Shown piece by piece: positions 45,351 through 55,952 of a DNA stretch of 64,000 nucleotides. The position numbers were made by a program, and so were the translations under genes. The stretch is from Selaginella tamariscina (taxonomy: Eukaryota > Streptophyta > Lycopodiopsida > Selaginellales > Selaginellaceae): NCBI GenBank assembly GCA_003024785.1, contig PUQB01000467.1, positions 92,476-156,475 on the forward strand, given 5' to 3'. Below the pieces are notes generated by a model. The model was not told the DNA's origin. It worked only from the letters and a program-made list of their open reading frames with translations, and did no database searches. Position 1 is the stretch's first letter. Every line of letters begins with the position of its first letter.

Positions 45351-46904
45351 TACATGATTTCAGTGTTAACCCATGGTATCAACAGGATCTAGAGGAGAAC
45401 AAGGTGGAAATTCTACACAACCAGCCATATCAACATCATGATCACCTGGTTGATTAGCTGAGTTCCAACTCCCATATTGATGCAGCTCTAATCCAACACT
45501 ACAAGAGACATGGAGGAGGGAGAGCATGTTAGAACAAGCCAGGCAAGTAAGGGGAAGTAGCCGAAAATCCTCGGAGTTGTCACAAAAGTGTGCAAGAGAC
45601 GATGCATCCTTGGAGCAGGAGCAACCTAGGTTCAAAAACCCTCATGAAAAGGAGCGGAGACCTTCAACCACAAAATCCATATCGATAGTTCCTATGGCAG
45701 TGGGTCCCCTATTACCACCTAACCCAGCACAAGTAACATAGGGAGCAGTCATAAACCCTACAAGGCCATCACAACCAGCCAATTCAAAGGCGAGGGGGAA
45801 GATTTCGAGGATGGGCTCGACAATACCTAGCAACACTTCCATGCCAACGGGTGGTGGGCTTCTTTAGCCCACATCAAACTTGCAAAGGCATTTGATTGAA
45901 TTAGGAAAGTGGTGGTGGTTTACAATGACCTAGACCTCATGGGGGTGGCCAAAGAACAAAATGCAATAGTAGGTAAGCTCACGAAACAATATCAGGGTGT
46001 TCAAAAGAAAGCCAAGGGATACGGCAAAAAGGTCCTCTGAGGAGTTTAACAGTGGGAGAGAGCGGAGAGTGAGCAGAAGCATGCAAAGGACCTACACATC
46101 ACTAGCTATGACCCTCGACAAGCTATAGAAGAGGTACAACAACCTCAAGTGACTCCATGACCAACTTGGGCACAACCACGAGCATGCCATAGGGGAGAAA
46201 GCATGGCAAAATCATGAGCTTGATACAAGGCTTAAGTAGGAGGGGGAGCTCAGAGAAGCCCAAGAGGAGCTAGTAGCAATTAGAGAGGAGCTGCACCAAT
46301 GCATCAACCAGCTTATAGAGTGGATCGAGAGCTGACTGAGGCCAGTGTAAAGCTTGTGACCCATCACGAGGAGGCCACACCGGAAGGACATGTGGTGATA
46401 ATCCCACCATAGCAAGAAGATGAGGAGGAGCGTGTTCGAGTGGTCGAAGCCCAATTGAACTAGTTACAGACCATAATCAAGGAGTTAGAGGAGCACGTAC
46501 ACCATCAAGAGCAACAACTCATGGTCAAGGAACAAGAGCTACAACACATGCTCAAGTGAGTCAGGGAACTAGAGGGTCAACTTGCATAGACCCAGGAGCA
46601 GCATGTAGGAAACATGGCCAAATTACAAGGGGCCACTAAGGTGTGAGATGCAATGGCAAGCACTATGGCATAGGACATGGATGAAGAAAGCATGGCTCAA
46701 CGACATGCCAACAAGTAAGTTTGGACATCTGATTGGTGATGGTTTGTCCATCGTCAGACGATTAATGAATGCGAACACGAGGTGGTCTAGAAGGGAGGCT
46801 GAATGATGGAGTGGGCAACTTACAGTAGGAACGAATTAACAATGATAGTTGTTAGGTAGTGCTAACAACAAGCTAGATCCGATCGTTCAGATCAACCACC
46901 AATG
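45351..46904. other. decayed repeat sequence, probable retroelement debris
   Basis: No intact gene. Short in-frame pieces rich in Glu, Gln and Leu (for example EELVAIREELHQCINQLIEW near 46270 and HHQEQQLMVKEQELQHMLK near 46503) look like remains of a coiled-coil, gag-like or extra ORF of a large element. Base composition is more GC-rich than the AT desert to the left, in line with the neighbouring gypsy remnant. Confidence 0.45.
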
Positions 46905-47610
46905 TCACAACCTTTCCCTCTCCCCTAAAGCCAACTAGGCAAAGGGCCAATTGGTGGTATAAGAAGGCCCCTGGTCATGATGACCCAGTTATGCTTGAGT
47001 CTTTTTGCCCACATATCCCAAAAATCTTTACTCAAGTAGTTAAAATTGTGACACTCTCCACCCATTTGAGAAAGGGTTGCTACTATGCCTTCATCTAAAA
47101 GGTGCAGCTCAGAGATGCTATGCTTAGCTCGCACCCAGCTATACTCACATCAGATGTCAATCGGGCCAGAGGCACTACACATCATGACCCAGTTATGCTT
47201 GAGTCTTTTTGCTCACATATCCCACAAATCTTTACCCAGGTAGTTAAAATTGTGACACTCTCCACCCATTTGAGAAGGGTTGCTGCACCTAGCTATACTC
47301 ACATCAAATGTCAATCGTTGCTACGCTTAGCTTGCACCCAGCTATACTCACATCAGATGTCAATCGGGCCAGAGGCACTACACTTGGCTGTACACTGTAC
47401 ACATGTGATCACATCAGATGTCAATCGGGCTAGAGGCACTACACTTGGCTGTACACTGTACACATGTGATTTACTCCCTGATGGGAATTGAACCGAGACC
47501 ACTTTGATACCAAATGTTATCACCTTTCCCTGTCCCCTTAAGCCAACTAGGCAAAGAGCCAATTAGTGGTTATGAGAGGGCCATTGGTCATGATGACCCA
47601 GTTACACTTG
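46905..47610. repeat. tandem and dispersed direct repeats with an LTR/primer-site-like junction
   Basis: A block (CCTTTCCCTCTCCCC, GCCAACTAGGCAAAG, GACCCAGTTATGCTTGAGTC) at 46911-47085 recurs in part at 47184-47285 and again at 47520-47620. A 60-bp unit starting CACATCAGATGTCAATCGGG and ending CACATGTGAT is repeated in tandem at about 47351-47410 and 47411-47470. On the minus strand, 47514-47501 reads TTTGGTATCAAAGT, close to the iMet-tRNA primer site of plant LTR elements, next to a B-box-like GGTTCAATTCCC. This suggests a decayed minus-strand LTR boundary at about 47515. Confidence 0.5.
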
Positions 47611-50278
47611 AGTCTTTTTGCATAATCAACCCACCAAGTTAGAACTATGATAACCAAGGTATTAAGAACAACATACGTTGGGGAGGCACATTAAGTCAGT
47701 AGGAGGTCTAGTGGGGGAGCGCCACTTGGGCCTTCACCCGACCCACTATATATGTAGGTAGGGGATCAGTGGGTTAGGGTCCTTCTAGTCCATCTTCTTT
47801 GTGTGTCTTGCTCTGGCCAAGAGATAGAGGATCTAAACCTTGGTCTCTAGAAGAGGGGCCACCTTGTACTTCTAAGAGGCAATATATATATATCTCTTTT
47901 GTTTACTATTGTCCACTCCCAATCTGCCACCTTTCTCTTTTTCTCTTGCTTCCTCCTCAGCAGAAGCCCGCACACCCGAAGGAGGGGAGCTCTAGTCAAC
48001 TAGTACACCAACCCTCATGATGTCTGGGTAGAGGCCACCACTACACCTCCCCTTACATCCGAAGTAATGGCTCAAAACCCTAAGATTGGGCATTGGCAAC
48101 AACGTCCTAGCAACCACTGAGACCACCTAAAGTCACCCCACATTTAGCCTGTGGAGTCCTTGACAACTAGTTTGAAGTATTTTGATGACACTAGCTATAA
48201 GTGACAATAGGTTGATTATATTGTTGAATCCAAATCCCTTGATTTGAACAAAGTATAACATGAACCCTTAGTTTTGTGTTAACCCACTTTATAAATAGGA
48301 AAACAGGGGGGGGGGGGGAGGGGAAGGCACTATCACATATATTAAGTAGTATATGTAGTGAGAGTTTTTGGGTTTATTATTGAGCTCGTTATTCTTTTAC
48401 CGGTGCAAGTTCTAATTTGTGTCATTAAGGCACTGTCATAGTTTTTACTATGACTTGACCCTTTACTTTGAGGTTTGACTGTTGTTACTTACCGAGTTGT
48501 GTGACGAACCCTAGATGTAGTAGGAAACATGTCCGTTTAGTGCACTTGGGTATCTAATGATGGTCCGGCCATGCGTCATTATGTATTTGTAGGAAACTCT
48601 AGGCGAAACTAGAACTTACCTTCTAAAAAACTCTCCCCTGGTTTGACGTTAGTTTTTTTTCTAGTATAGCTTGTCAAAAAGAGGGTAAGGGACACCCCTA
48701 CACATTCTAATACCCCCCTAGGGGTTAGGTTTAGGGTTAGAGTTAGGCATCTCATTTCATTAAAGGCTAGCATTTCCATGCCAGCCCACTTACTCACTTA
48801 GGAAAACGGGGGGGGTCTGTCACATAAATAAGGTAGTATGTAATGAGGCTTCCTAGATTCAAAAGAGAGCTCGTTAACCTTCTATTGGTGCAAGCTAAGC
48901 TTGTGTCGTCAAGGTGCAACCCTCTATTGTGCCGCCCAAACTTCCACACGACAAGGGTATGTCCCACCTTTGAGTTAAACTATCCTTATCATTGGCAGGA
49001 TCTCGCCTTTGTGACAGGGGTACATTACTTCCAAGGAATTAGTCAAATTTCTTGGGTCGAAAACCTGTTCACAAGCTCAAAGGCATTGCCCGAGTCCATG
49101 TTCCGCATAACTAGTGGTTGAGGCTTTGCTTCAACCGCCTCAACCATGCTAAGCTAGGAACGACACCTATAACTCGACTCGTTCACGTATCCTGATTCAT
49201 AAGGTGAGCCTCGTTTGTGGACTTGGTTAGCTAGGGGCTTAAGTTTTTAAGGGTTGGGTTCTTAATAGGGGTTACTTTACCAGATTTCATGGGGTTTCTA
49301 GAGAGGGGATTCTAAGGTTGGCACTTGGCAAACTGCCTTTGTGGCACCAGGTAAAAACTCTAACAGGCACAACCCTCTATTGTGCTGCCTCAACTTCTAG
49401 ACAATAGGGATATGTTCCACCTTCGGGGTGGCCTACCCTTAACATTGGTGAATTCATGCCTGGGAGATCTTGTCAGATTACACATTCCAAGGGTAGTTGA
49501 CGCTTGTCTCCAACCCCTTCCTCCTAGGTGTAGCACTCACAACTAAGTAGGACACATTCATGTCCTTATCCAACTGTGGGCGTGGGATCTTGGCTAATAG
49601 CTTTTCTTTACTAAGTTCCTAAGGGATCATAGAGGGATTCCCAAGTTGCATTTGAGAGCCACATTTATGGCACCTGGTGTAACTCTTGAATCTAAAGGGC
49701 TATGGCATGATAACCCACATCTTGGAAGATAATGTCATATGAATATGTAACACTAGGATAGATGGCACACAATACAACGCACGAGGCATGCCTTTTGGGG
49801 TTATCTCATGGGCTCAACACCAAGGGGTTGGAAACTCTAAAAAGCAGGCATGTTTGTGCTCAAGTTAGGTCTCGTAATTGGGTGTGCTAATGGCTCACTT
49901 GGCTAGGGAGTGTTCTCCTAGGGATCTAGGGGTTGAACAACCTAAATTTATTAGTAGGAGCTTTTTCATGAGGTCGTGAGCTCAGGATTGTCCAAACTTA
50001 GCCTTAAGAAGTTCACTTAGTATAACACTCGTGTCCTCATTAAGTATTAACCCTAGGTTTAGATTAAGACTCAGCCACTCAAACCTTTAGGGGTTACTCA
50101 TGATTTAGGGTACCCCTTGATGCCTTAAAGGAGTTATACTCCCCAACGAGGGTGATTATTAAGTCATAATGCCTTAGCTCTATTATAGGGGTATGTATTA
50201 GTGGGGTTAGGGCATGAGCCTGACTAGGCTTTTTGGGGCAAGATTCTAAAGTCTAATTGGATTATCCTTTAAGGTTTG
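47611..50278. other. non-coding old retroelement sequence left of the complete element
   Basis: No coding region supported. Poly-G tracts at 48307-48324 and 48807-48814 sit in two diverged copies of one segment (AGGAAAAC, G run, CACATA, GAGCTCGTTA, GGTGCAAG) at about 48296-48440 and 48798-48910. A segment AACCCTCTATTGTGC(C/T)GCC recurs at about 48915 and 49372. CCCTTGATTTGAACAAAGTA at 48236 also occurs at 57561, to the right of the complete element, so both flanks probably belong to one older, larger repeat split by the later insertion. Confidence 0.5.
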
Positions 50279-50283
50279 GGGGA

Positions 50284-50849
50284 TGTCACAACCCGATGCA
50301 GGATACAGGTTTCCGGATGCATGATGCAGGATTTCGGATACAGGATACGGGTTACAGGATATGCCTGCAGGATATTCCTACAGGATATACCTATAGGATA
50401 TTCCTATAGGATATGCCTATAGGATATGCTACAGGATATGCCTAGAGGATAAGGGACACTATTCTTAGCTCATGACTAGATTAGACTCATGACTAGATTA
50501 GCTTGGAGTTGTGAGCATAAAAGCTCCGACCTAATTGTTGTACAATCAGTTACTATCAACACCAGTCATTCTACGATTATTCTTGTTCCTTGCTCTTGTC
50601 TTGTTCTTGTCTTACTCTTTGCCTCCTGCTCCTGTCTTGCTCTTGGATCCTGTCTAGTTCCTATCTTGTTCCTGGATCCTATCCTGCGCTTCCTGTCTTG
50701 TCCCGGATCCTATCCTGATCCTGTCCTGCTCCTGATCCGTCCTGTTCCTGTTCCTGTTCCTGTTCCTGTCCTGCTCTCCTGTTCCTGAGTCAAGCCTTCC
50801 TGTTCCCGGAATCCTACTCGCTTCCTGGTTCCTGGATCGTGGCTTGACA
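50284..50849 (+). repeat. 5' LTR of the chromovirus
   Basis: Contains two internal repeat zones: about 15-bp units AGGATAT(G/T)CCTA(T/C) at 50357-50445 and CTG-rich pentamer repeats (TCCTGTTCCTG, GGATCCTGTC) from 50600 to the end. TATA-like CATAAAAG at 50516-50523 is followed 30 bp later by CAGTTACTATCAA. Compared with the 3' LTR there are only scattered substitutions and small indels. Confidence 0.93.
50517..50559 (+). promoter_or_regulatory. LTR core promoter and predicted RNA 5' end
   Basis: ATAAAA (50517-50522) lies 30 bp upstream of CAGTTACTATCAA (50547-50559). With normal TATA-to-start spacing, transcription would begin at or next to 50547, so this 13-mer would be the very 5' end of the genomic RNA. 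It is exactly complementary to the sequence just inside the 5' LTR at 50852-50864. The start position is predicted, not measured. Confidence 0.6.
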
Positions 50850-50851
50850 GT

Positions 50852-50864
50852 TTGATAGTAACTG
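50852..50864 (+). other. putative self-primer binding site
   Basis: TTGATAGTAACTG begins 2 nt after the last base of the 5' LTR, where the primer site of LTR elements belongs. Its reverse complement CAGTTACTATCAA is found at 50547-50559 in the same LTR and at 56211-56223 in the 3' LTR. No match to initiator-Met tRNA is present. In Tf1 and sushi-type elements the RNA 5' end folds back to this site and is cut to give the primer. Confidence 0.7.
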
Positions 50865-50948
50865 CTTTCATAGCTCTTCGTTTCCTAGCTACTTTTTTTT
50901 CCTTGATTCTTTTCCTTCGTTTTTCTCCTTTCTTTCTTTCATAAGATC

Positions 50949-51794
50949 ATGGCTGATTTTGAGCACTTCCAACGCGAGCACCAAATGTTGCTTCATGAGC
51001 TGGCCACTTTGCGCCAAGTGGTCACCGATTTGCAAGGCTCCACCCATGCGGCACATGCAGCTGCTGATGCATCCTCCAAGGCTGCTGCGCAGGCTCTCTC
51101 TCAGGCATCGGTGGTTCCTTCTTCATCGAACTTTTCTCCGGAGCCGAAGATCAGCATGCCAGAGAAGTTCAGTGGCAACCGTGCCGATTTCCAAGGTTTC
51201 CTGAATCAGATCCGGCTCTTGATCCGCATGCAACCACGCCGCTACTCGACGGATGCACAAAAGGTTGGCCTTTTGGCATCCTTACTAAGTGGATCTCCAC
51301 GAGCTTGGGTTGCTCCCTTGCTGGAGCGTGACGACCCATTGATGGAAGACTTTGAAGGTTTCGTGGCTGCCTTTGAAGCCTGCTTTGGAGATCCTGATAA
51401 GTACCGTTCTGCATGCACAAAGTTACGGAGGCTCACACAAGGATCCAGACCAGCTTCCGTTTATGCATCCGAATTCCAGCAATTGTGCACGAACATTCCA
51501 TGGGACGAGACTGCATTGATCGAACATTTCCGTTTTGGGCTGAGGGATGACGTGAAGGACCTTCTCCTTACGTTACCGGATGCTCAAACGTTAGCGGAGA
51601 TCATGCAACAGGCCGTTCGCTGCGACAACCGTTTGTTCGAGCGCCGTCAGGAAAAATTCCGTCAGCAGTTCCTGCCAGCCAATCCTGTAGCCGTAGCACA
51701 TGTTCCTACGACACCTTCTGGAGCAGTTCCTATGGAGGTTAACAATCCAAGCGTGGCCCACTTTCAACTGCTGAGAAGCAACGTCGTCGGGTGA
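50949..51794 (+). CDS. gag (capsid) of the chromovirus
   Basis: ATG 50949 lies 99 bp after the LTR. A helical N-terminus (EHQMLLHELATLRQVVTDLQ) is followed by an Ala/Ser-rich linker and the gag core typical of Ty3/gypsy (MPEKFSGNRADFQGFLNQ, WVAPLLERDDPLMEDFEGF, SVYASEFQQLCTNIPWDE, LIEHFRFGLRDDVKDLLL). The frame stops at 51792-51794 just before a CCHC zinc knuckle (CLYCGAAGHKVAEC) that lies in another frame at about 51809-51850. Two small frame breaks between 51765 and 51800 separate them. Whether the break is a programmed shift, a mutation or a base error is open. Confidence 0.88.
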   Translation: MADFEHFQREHQMLLHELATLRQVVTDLQGSTHAAHAAADASSKAAAQALSQASVVPSSSNFSPEPKISMPEKFSGNRADFQGFLNQIRLLIRMQPRRYSTDAQKVGLLASLLSGSPRAWVAPLLERDDPLMEDFEGFVAAFEACFGDPDKYRSACTKLRRLTQGSRPASVYASEFQQLCTNIPWDETALIEHFRFGLRDDVKDLLLTLPDAQTLAEIMQQAVRCDNRLFERRQEKFRQQFLPANPVAVAHVPTTPSGAVPMEVNNPSVAHFQLLRSNVVG

Positions 51795-51934
51795 GAACCT
51801 ATGCTTGTATTGTGGTGCAGCAGGACACAAGGTGGCGGAATGTCCTAATAAAGCCAGAAGTTCAAGACGCGTGAAGCCGAAGCTGAAGTTCAGTCGGAAA
51901 ACTTCAATGTCCACTTCGTCTAGGAGCCGCGAAG

Positions 51935-52380
51935 TTGGACGTAGGTGCAGGCTCCATTGGTGCTGCTCATACCATTCCATCACTCAAGTTTCCTGTACAC
52001 ATTCGCCTCAATAATCGAGAGCTCAAGGAGTTTGCCCTGTTAGACACTGGTGCAAATGCATGTTTCATGGATGACACTTTTGCAGCTCAGCATGGCATTC
52101 CGGTGGTGAAGTTGAAGCGTGCAGTTCCTGTAGAGGTGGCCGATGGTCGTTTGATTGCTTCTGGCGCAGTTACCCACGCTACCACACCTCTCTCTTGCAG
52201 TCATGGTGCATTCAACTGTTCGATTTCCTTCAACTTGATCAAGACTCGGTCGACTCCCATCATTTTTGGCATGCCATGGTTCGTTGTTGCAAATCCGCAG
52301 ATCGACTGGAGGTCTAGGACGCTCACGTTTTCCTCTCCAGCAGCCAGGATCAATCCTGTACCTTCCTGCGTGCAGGATAC
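51935..52380 (+). CDS. chromovirus protease region
   Basis: Retroviral-type aspartic protease with active-site motif ALLDTGANACFMDD (about 52034-52075) and the flap/C-terminal region IIFGMPWFVVANPQIDW. The same frame runs on into a Pro/Ser/Val-rich linker (52380-52960) built from short repeats such as CCTGTACAGGATTC, which separates protease from reverse transcriptase and is unusually long. Confidence 0.85.
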
Positions 52381-52808
52381 ATCCTTGGTGTCTGAGGCAG
52401 TACAAGCTACAGGATTGACCGTGCCTGTTCCTGTACCAGTGTTGAAGACTCTTCCTCGACAGGATTCACCTCATGTCAGTTCCTCAGCACATCCGCAGGT
52501 TCTCTCCACTCCTGTAAGTTTGCGGTTCCTGTACAGGGTTCTTCCAATCCTGTATCAGTGTCGAAGGTTCCTCCTCAACAGGATCCACCTCCTGTTGGTT
52601 CGTCAGCACACTCACAGGCTTCCCTCACTCCTGTGCAACCACGGACTTCTGTACAGGATTCTTCCAATCCTGTACACTCGTCAACATCCACACAGGTTTT
52701 CCCAATCCTGCCTCCTTTTGTTACTCTGCCTCTGTTCCACCCCCCAAGATCCTTCCTCTTTTTCAGTCACAGCTCCCTCCTGCTCCTCTCCGAGTTCTTA
52801 CCACTACC

Positions 52809-54530
52809 ATGCATGAACTTACCACTGATCCTGCTCCTTTCCACCTTTTTGCCTTTCAAGTAACTCCTACGTCCTCTTCTACCTTTCCTGTGTCTGACTC
52901 TCCTGTTTTTCAATCTCCTTCGCCTACTCTTCTCTTCTCCTTCTCTCCTTCTCTTCTCCTCCTTCTTCTACCATCCAAGTACCACGACTTTAAGGACGTT
53001 TTTGACAAGCACAAGGCTACAGTTCTTCCTGTTCACAGGTCCTACGACTGTCCTATTGATCTTGCAGAAGGAAAGACCCCACCGTTCGGACCGATTTACG
53101 CATTGTCACCCACAGAGTTGGAGGTTCTTCGCCAGTACATCGAGGACAACTTGGCATCCGGCTTCATTCGTCACTCAAAGTCCCCTGCAGGAGCGCCAAT
53201 CTTCTTTGTCAAGAAGAAGGATGGGAGCTTACGTTTGGTTGTGGACTACAGGGGTTTGAATCAAGCTACCATTCGGAATCGGTACCCGTTGCCATTGATC
53301 CCGGAACTTCTCGATCGGCTGCGAGGAGCAAAGGTGTTCACGAAGATCGACTTACGAGGGGCCTACAACCTTGTACGGATTCGTCCCGGCGATGAGTGGA
53401 AGACTGCCTTTCGTACAAGGTATGGACACTTCGAGTACACGGTGATGCCTTTCGGCCTTACCAATGCCCCAGCCGTGTTCCAACACATGGTGAACGACAT
53501 CTTTCGTGACTTCTTGGACCAGTTTGTGGTGATCTACCTCGACGACATTTTGATTTTCTCCAAGGACCAGGCGGCACATGACAAGCATGTACGGTTGGTT
53601 CTACAGCGGCTTCGTGAGCATGGCTTGTATGCGAAGTTGGAGAAGTGTTTTTTCGATAGGGATTCTGTGGAGTTCTTGGGCTACATCGTCTCTCCTGCTG
53701 GCGTTTCCATGGACATGCACAAGGTGAAGACCATCGTGGAGTGGGAGAGGCCCAAGTCTGTACGAGATGTACAATGTTTCCTTGGCTTTGCAAACTTCTA
53801 CAGGCGATTCATACAGGACTTCTCCAAGCGTGTACTTCCACTCACGGAACTCACCAAGCGCACAGAGGTTTTCTCTTGGTCCGACAAGGCGGAACATGCA
53901 TTCACAACACTCAAGGACACCTTCACGACAGCTCCGATTTTAGCACATCCTGATCCTTCTCGTCCTTTCTTCGTTGAAGCAGATGCCTCGGATTTTGCAG
54001 TAGGATCCGTCCTATCGCAAGTTGGAGAGGACAAGTTGCTTCATCCTGTAGCTTTTCACTCTCGTAAGTTCCTGTCGGCGGAGATCAATTACGAGATTCA
54101 TGACAAGGAACTCAAGGCCATTGTGGATTCGTTTGAGGAGTGGCGGCATTTCCTGGAAGGTGCTGCACATCCTGTACAAGTTCTTACGGATCACAAGAAC
54201 CTGGAGTACTTTCAAACGGCTCGAGTTCTCAGTCGGCGACAGGCTAGGTGGGCGGAGTTCCTATCACGTTTTGACTTCGTCATCGTCTACAGGCCCGGTT
54301 TTCGGAATGGCAAGGCGGACGCATTGTCTAGGCGCTCTTACCTTGCACCAAGCCCGGGCGATCCTGCATTTGACTGTCAAAGGCAAGTGTTGTTGGGTCC
54401 TGATCGATTCCGGCTTGCGGCACTGCAGGTTCATCAGGCTCCAGCAAATTCAACACTCCTACAGGAACGTCCGTTCGCAGTTGGCTACAGACGACTTGGC
54501 AAAGAATGTGTTCTCACACATTCATCCTGA
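52809..54530 (+). CDS. chromovirus reverse transcriptase and RNase H
   Basis: Open for 573 codons. RT signatures: KTPPFGPIYALSPTELEVLR, GAPIFFVKKKDGSLRLVVDY, RYPLPLIPELLDRLRGAKVF, VMPFGLTNAPAVFQHMVN, catalytic VIYLDDILIFSKD, and FLGFANFYRRFIQDFS. RNase H follows (FFVEADASDFAVGSVLSQ, EINYEIHDKELKAIV, TDHKNLEYF), ending RNGKADALSRR. The FSK..AHDKHVR.VLQRLREHGLYAKLEKC arrangement is typical of Tf1/Tcn1-like chromoviruses. The integrase continues in a different frame after about 54430. Confidence 0.93.
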   Translation: MHELTTDPAPFHLFAFQVTPTSSSTFPVSDSPVFQSPSPTLLFSFSPSLLLLLLPSKYHDFKDVFDKHKATVLPVHRSYDCPIDLAEGKTPPFGPIYALSPTELEVLRQYIEDNLASGFIRHSKSPAGAPIFFVKKKDGSLRLVVDYRGLNQATIRNRYPLPLIPELLDRLRGAKVFTKIDLRGAYNLVRIRPGDEWKTAFRTRYGHFEYTVMPFGLTNAPAVFQHMVNDIFRDFLDQFVVIYLDDILIFSKDQAAHDKHVRLVLQRLREHGLYAKLEKCFFDRDSVEFLGYIVSPAGVSMDMHKVKTIVEWERPKSVRDVQCFLGFANFYRRFIQDFSKRVLPLTELTKRTEVFSWSDKAEHAFTTLKDTFTTAPILAHPDPSRPFFVEADASDFAVGSVLSQVGEDKLLHPVAFHSRKFLSAEINYEIHDKELKAIVDSFEEWRHFLEGAAHPVQVLTDHKNLEYFQTARVLSRRQARWAEFLSRFDFVIVYRPGFRNGKADALSRRSYLAPSPGDPAFDCQRQVLLGPDRFRLAALQVHQAPANSTLLQERPFAVGYRRLGKECVLTHSS

Positions 54531-55340
54531 CGTTGCAAGTTCCTCTTCCTCCAGTTCCCGTCCAGACTACAACCTGTTCACCATACAGGATGGACTCCTG
54601 TACCGGGAAGGTCTCCTGTACGTTCCTGTTGGTGTTTGCAGGACTCGTGTGGTACAGGATTGTCATGATACCCCGGCTACAGGACATTTTGGTGTGGCCA
54701 AGACAGTTGAGTTGGTGACTCGCAACTATTGGTGGCCTGGGTTGCGAGGTTTTGTGGAAAGGTTTGTACGGAGTTGTGACACCTGCAACAGGTCGAAGAT
54801 GCCTCGTCATGCACCTTCTGGTCTTCTTCGTCCTCTTCCTGTTCCTTCTGCCTTGGAGATCCATTTCTATGGATTTCCTCACAGATCTTCCTCCTTCTCG
54901 TGGATTCGATGCAGTTCTTGTGGTGGTTGACCGTTTCACCAAGCAGGCTCATTTCCTACCCTGCAACAAGACAGCTACAGGTCAGACAACTGCCGAGTTG
55001 GTGATCCGTGAGGTGTTCCGACATCATGGTCTTCCTGAGAGCATTGTTTCCGATCGAGGTCCACAATTCATGTCCAAGTTTTGGCGAGAGCTTCTTCGGA
55101 GTCTACAGGTTAAAGCGGATCTTTCTTCAGGATATCACCCGCAAACTGATGGACAGTCAGAACGCACAATCCAGACCTTGGAGCAATATCTTCGTTGCTT
55201 CATCAGTTACCAACAGGATAATTGGTTGGACCTTCTTCCTATGGCGGAGTTTGCCTACAACAACTCCATTCACGCATCTACAGGCCAGACACCTTTCTTT
55301 GCTCTTACAGGCCACCATCCACGTTTTGACTTTGCTCTCC
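54480..55340 (+). CDS. chromovirus integrase (frame-broken)
   Basis: Zinc-binding HHCC domain at about 54660-54800 (HDTPATGHFGVAK, RNYWWPGLRGFVERF, SCDTCNRSK). A frame change at about 54860 leads into the DDE core: first Asp in SISMDFLTDLPPS, second in SDRGPQFMSKFW, Glu in DGQSERTIQTLE. YNNSIHASTGQTPFFAL closes the core. A second frame change at about 55335 precedes the GPF/chromodomain part. All catalytic residues are present. Confidence 0.88.
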
Positions 55341-55500
55341 TGCTTCTCCTTCTTCCGCTCCTGCAGTACAGGATCGTCTCCAGCATCTTCGTCAGGTACA
55401 GGATGATCTCCAGGTTCATCTTCAGCAGGCACAGGAACGGTACAAGCATCATGCTGATGCTCACCGTCAGCCGGCACCTGCATACAAGATTGGTGATCTC

Positions 55501-55941
55501 GTGTGGCTTCTTCGTCGACACATTCGCACCAACAGGCCTTCTTCTAAGTTGGATTTTCAACGATTGGGCCCTTACAGGATCGTGGCGGAGGTAAATCCTG
55601 TAGCTTTCCGACTCGAGTTACCATCCACGGTGAAACTTCATCCTGTGTTTCACACCTCCTTGTTGGAGCCGTATCATCCTTCTTCTCTTCCTGGTCGTGC
55701 TTCTTCTCCTCCCCCTCCTGTGGTCATTGCTGGTGAACCTGAGTACGAAGTTGCAGCCATCCTTGATTCTCGTCTTCATCGCCGCCAACTTCAATACTTG
55801 GTGGATTGGAAAGGTTATTTGCCTACCGATCGCACTTGGGAACCTGCATCCAACTTACTCCATGCTTCTTCCAAAGTTGCTGCCTTCCATCGGCATTATC
55901 CTGCTAAACCAGGTCCTAAGACTCGTGGAACTCGTCCTTAG
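55501..55941 (+). CDS. integrase C-terminus with chromodomain
   Basis: LGPYRIVAEVNPVAFRLELP with LHPVFHTSLLEPY is the integrase C-terminal module. After a Pro linker comes a chromodomain: YEVAAILDSRLHRRQLQYLV followed by DWKGYLPTDRTWEPASNL. The aromatic-cage positions Y, W and W appear retained (Y of the first strand, W of DWKGY, W of TWEP). Chromodomains guide chromovirus integration to methylated-histone heterochromatin. Stop TAG at 55939-55941 directly precedes the polypurine tract. Confidence 0.9.
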   Translation: MWLLRRHIRTNRPSSKLDFQRLGPYRIVAEVNPVAFRLELPSTVKLHPVFHTSLLEPYHPSSLPGRASSPPPPVVIAGEPEYEVAAILDSRLHRRQLQYLVDWKGYLPTDRTWEPASNLLHASSKVAAFHRHYPAKPGPKTRGTRP

Positions 55942-55952
55942 GGAGGAGGTGC

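Noticed and set aside
45366..46454. Minus-strand ORFs of 66-89 residues
   Set aside because: No domain, and the plus strand shows decayed retroelement pieces; likely chance.
47480..47514. tRNA gene on the minus strand
   Set aside because: B-box-like and primer-site-like sequences are present, but no cloverleaf with acceptor stem could be drawn; it fits an LTR boundary better.
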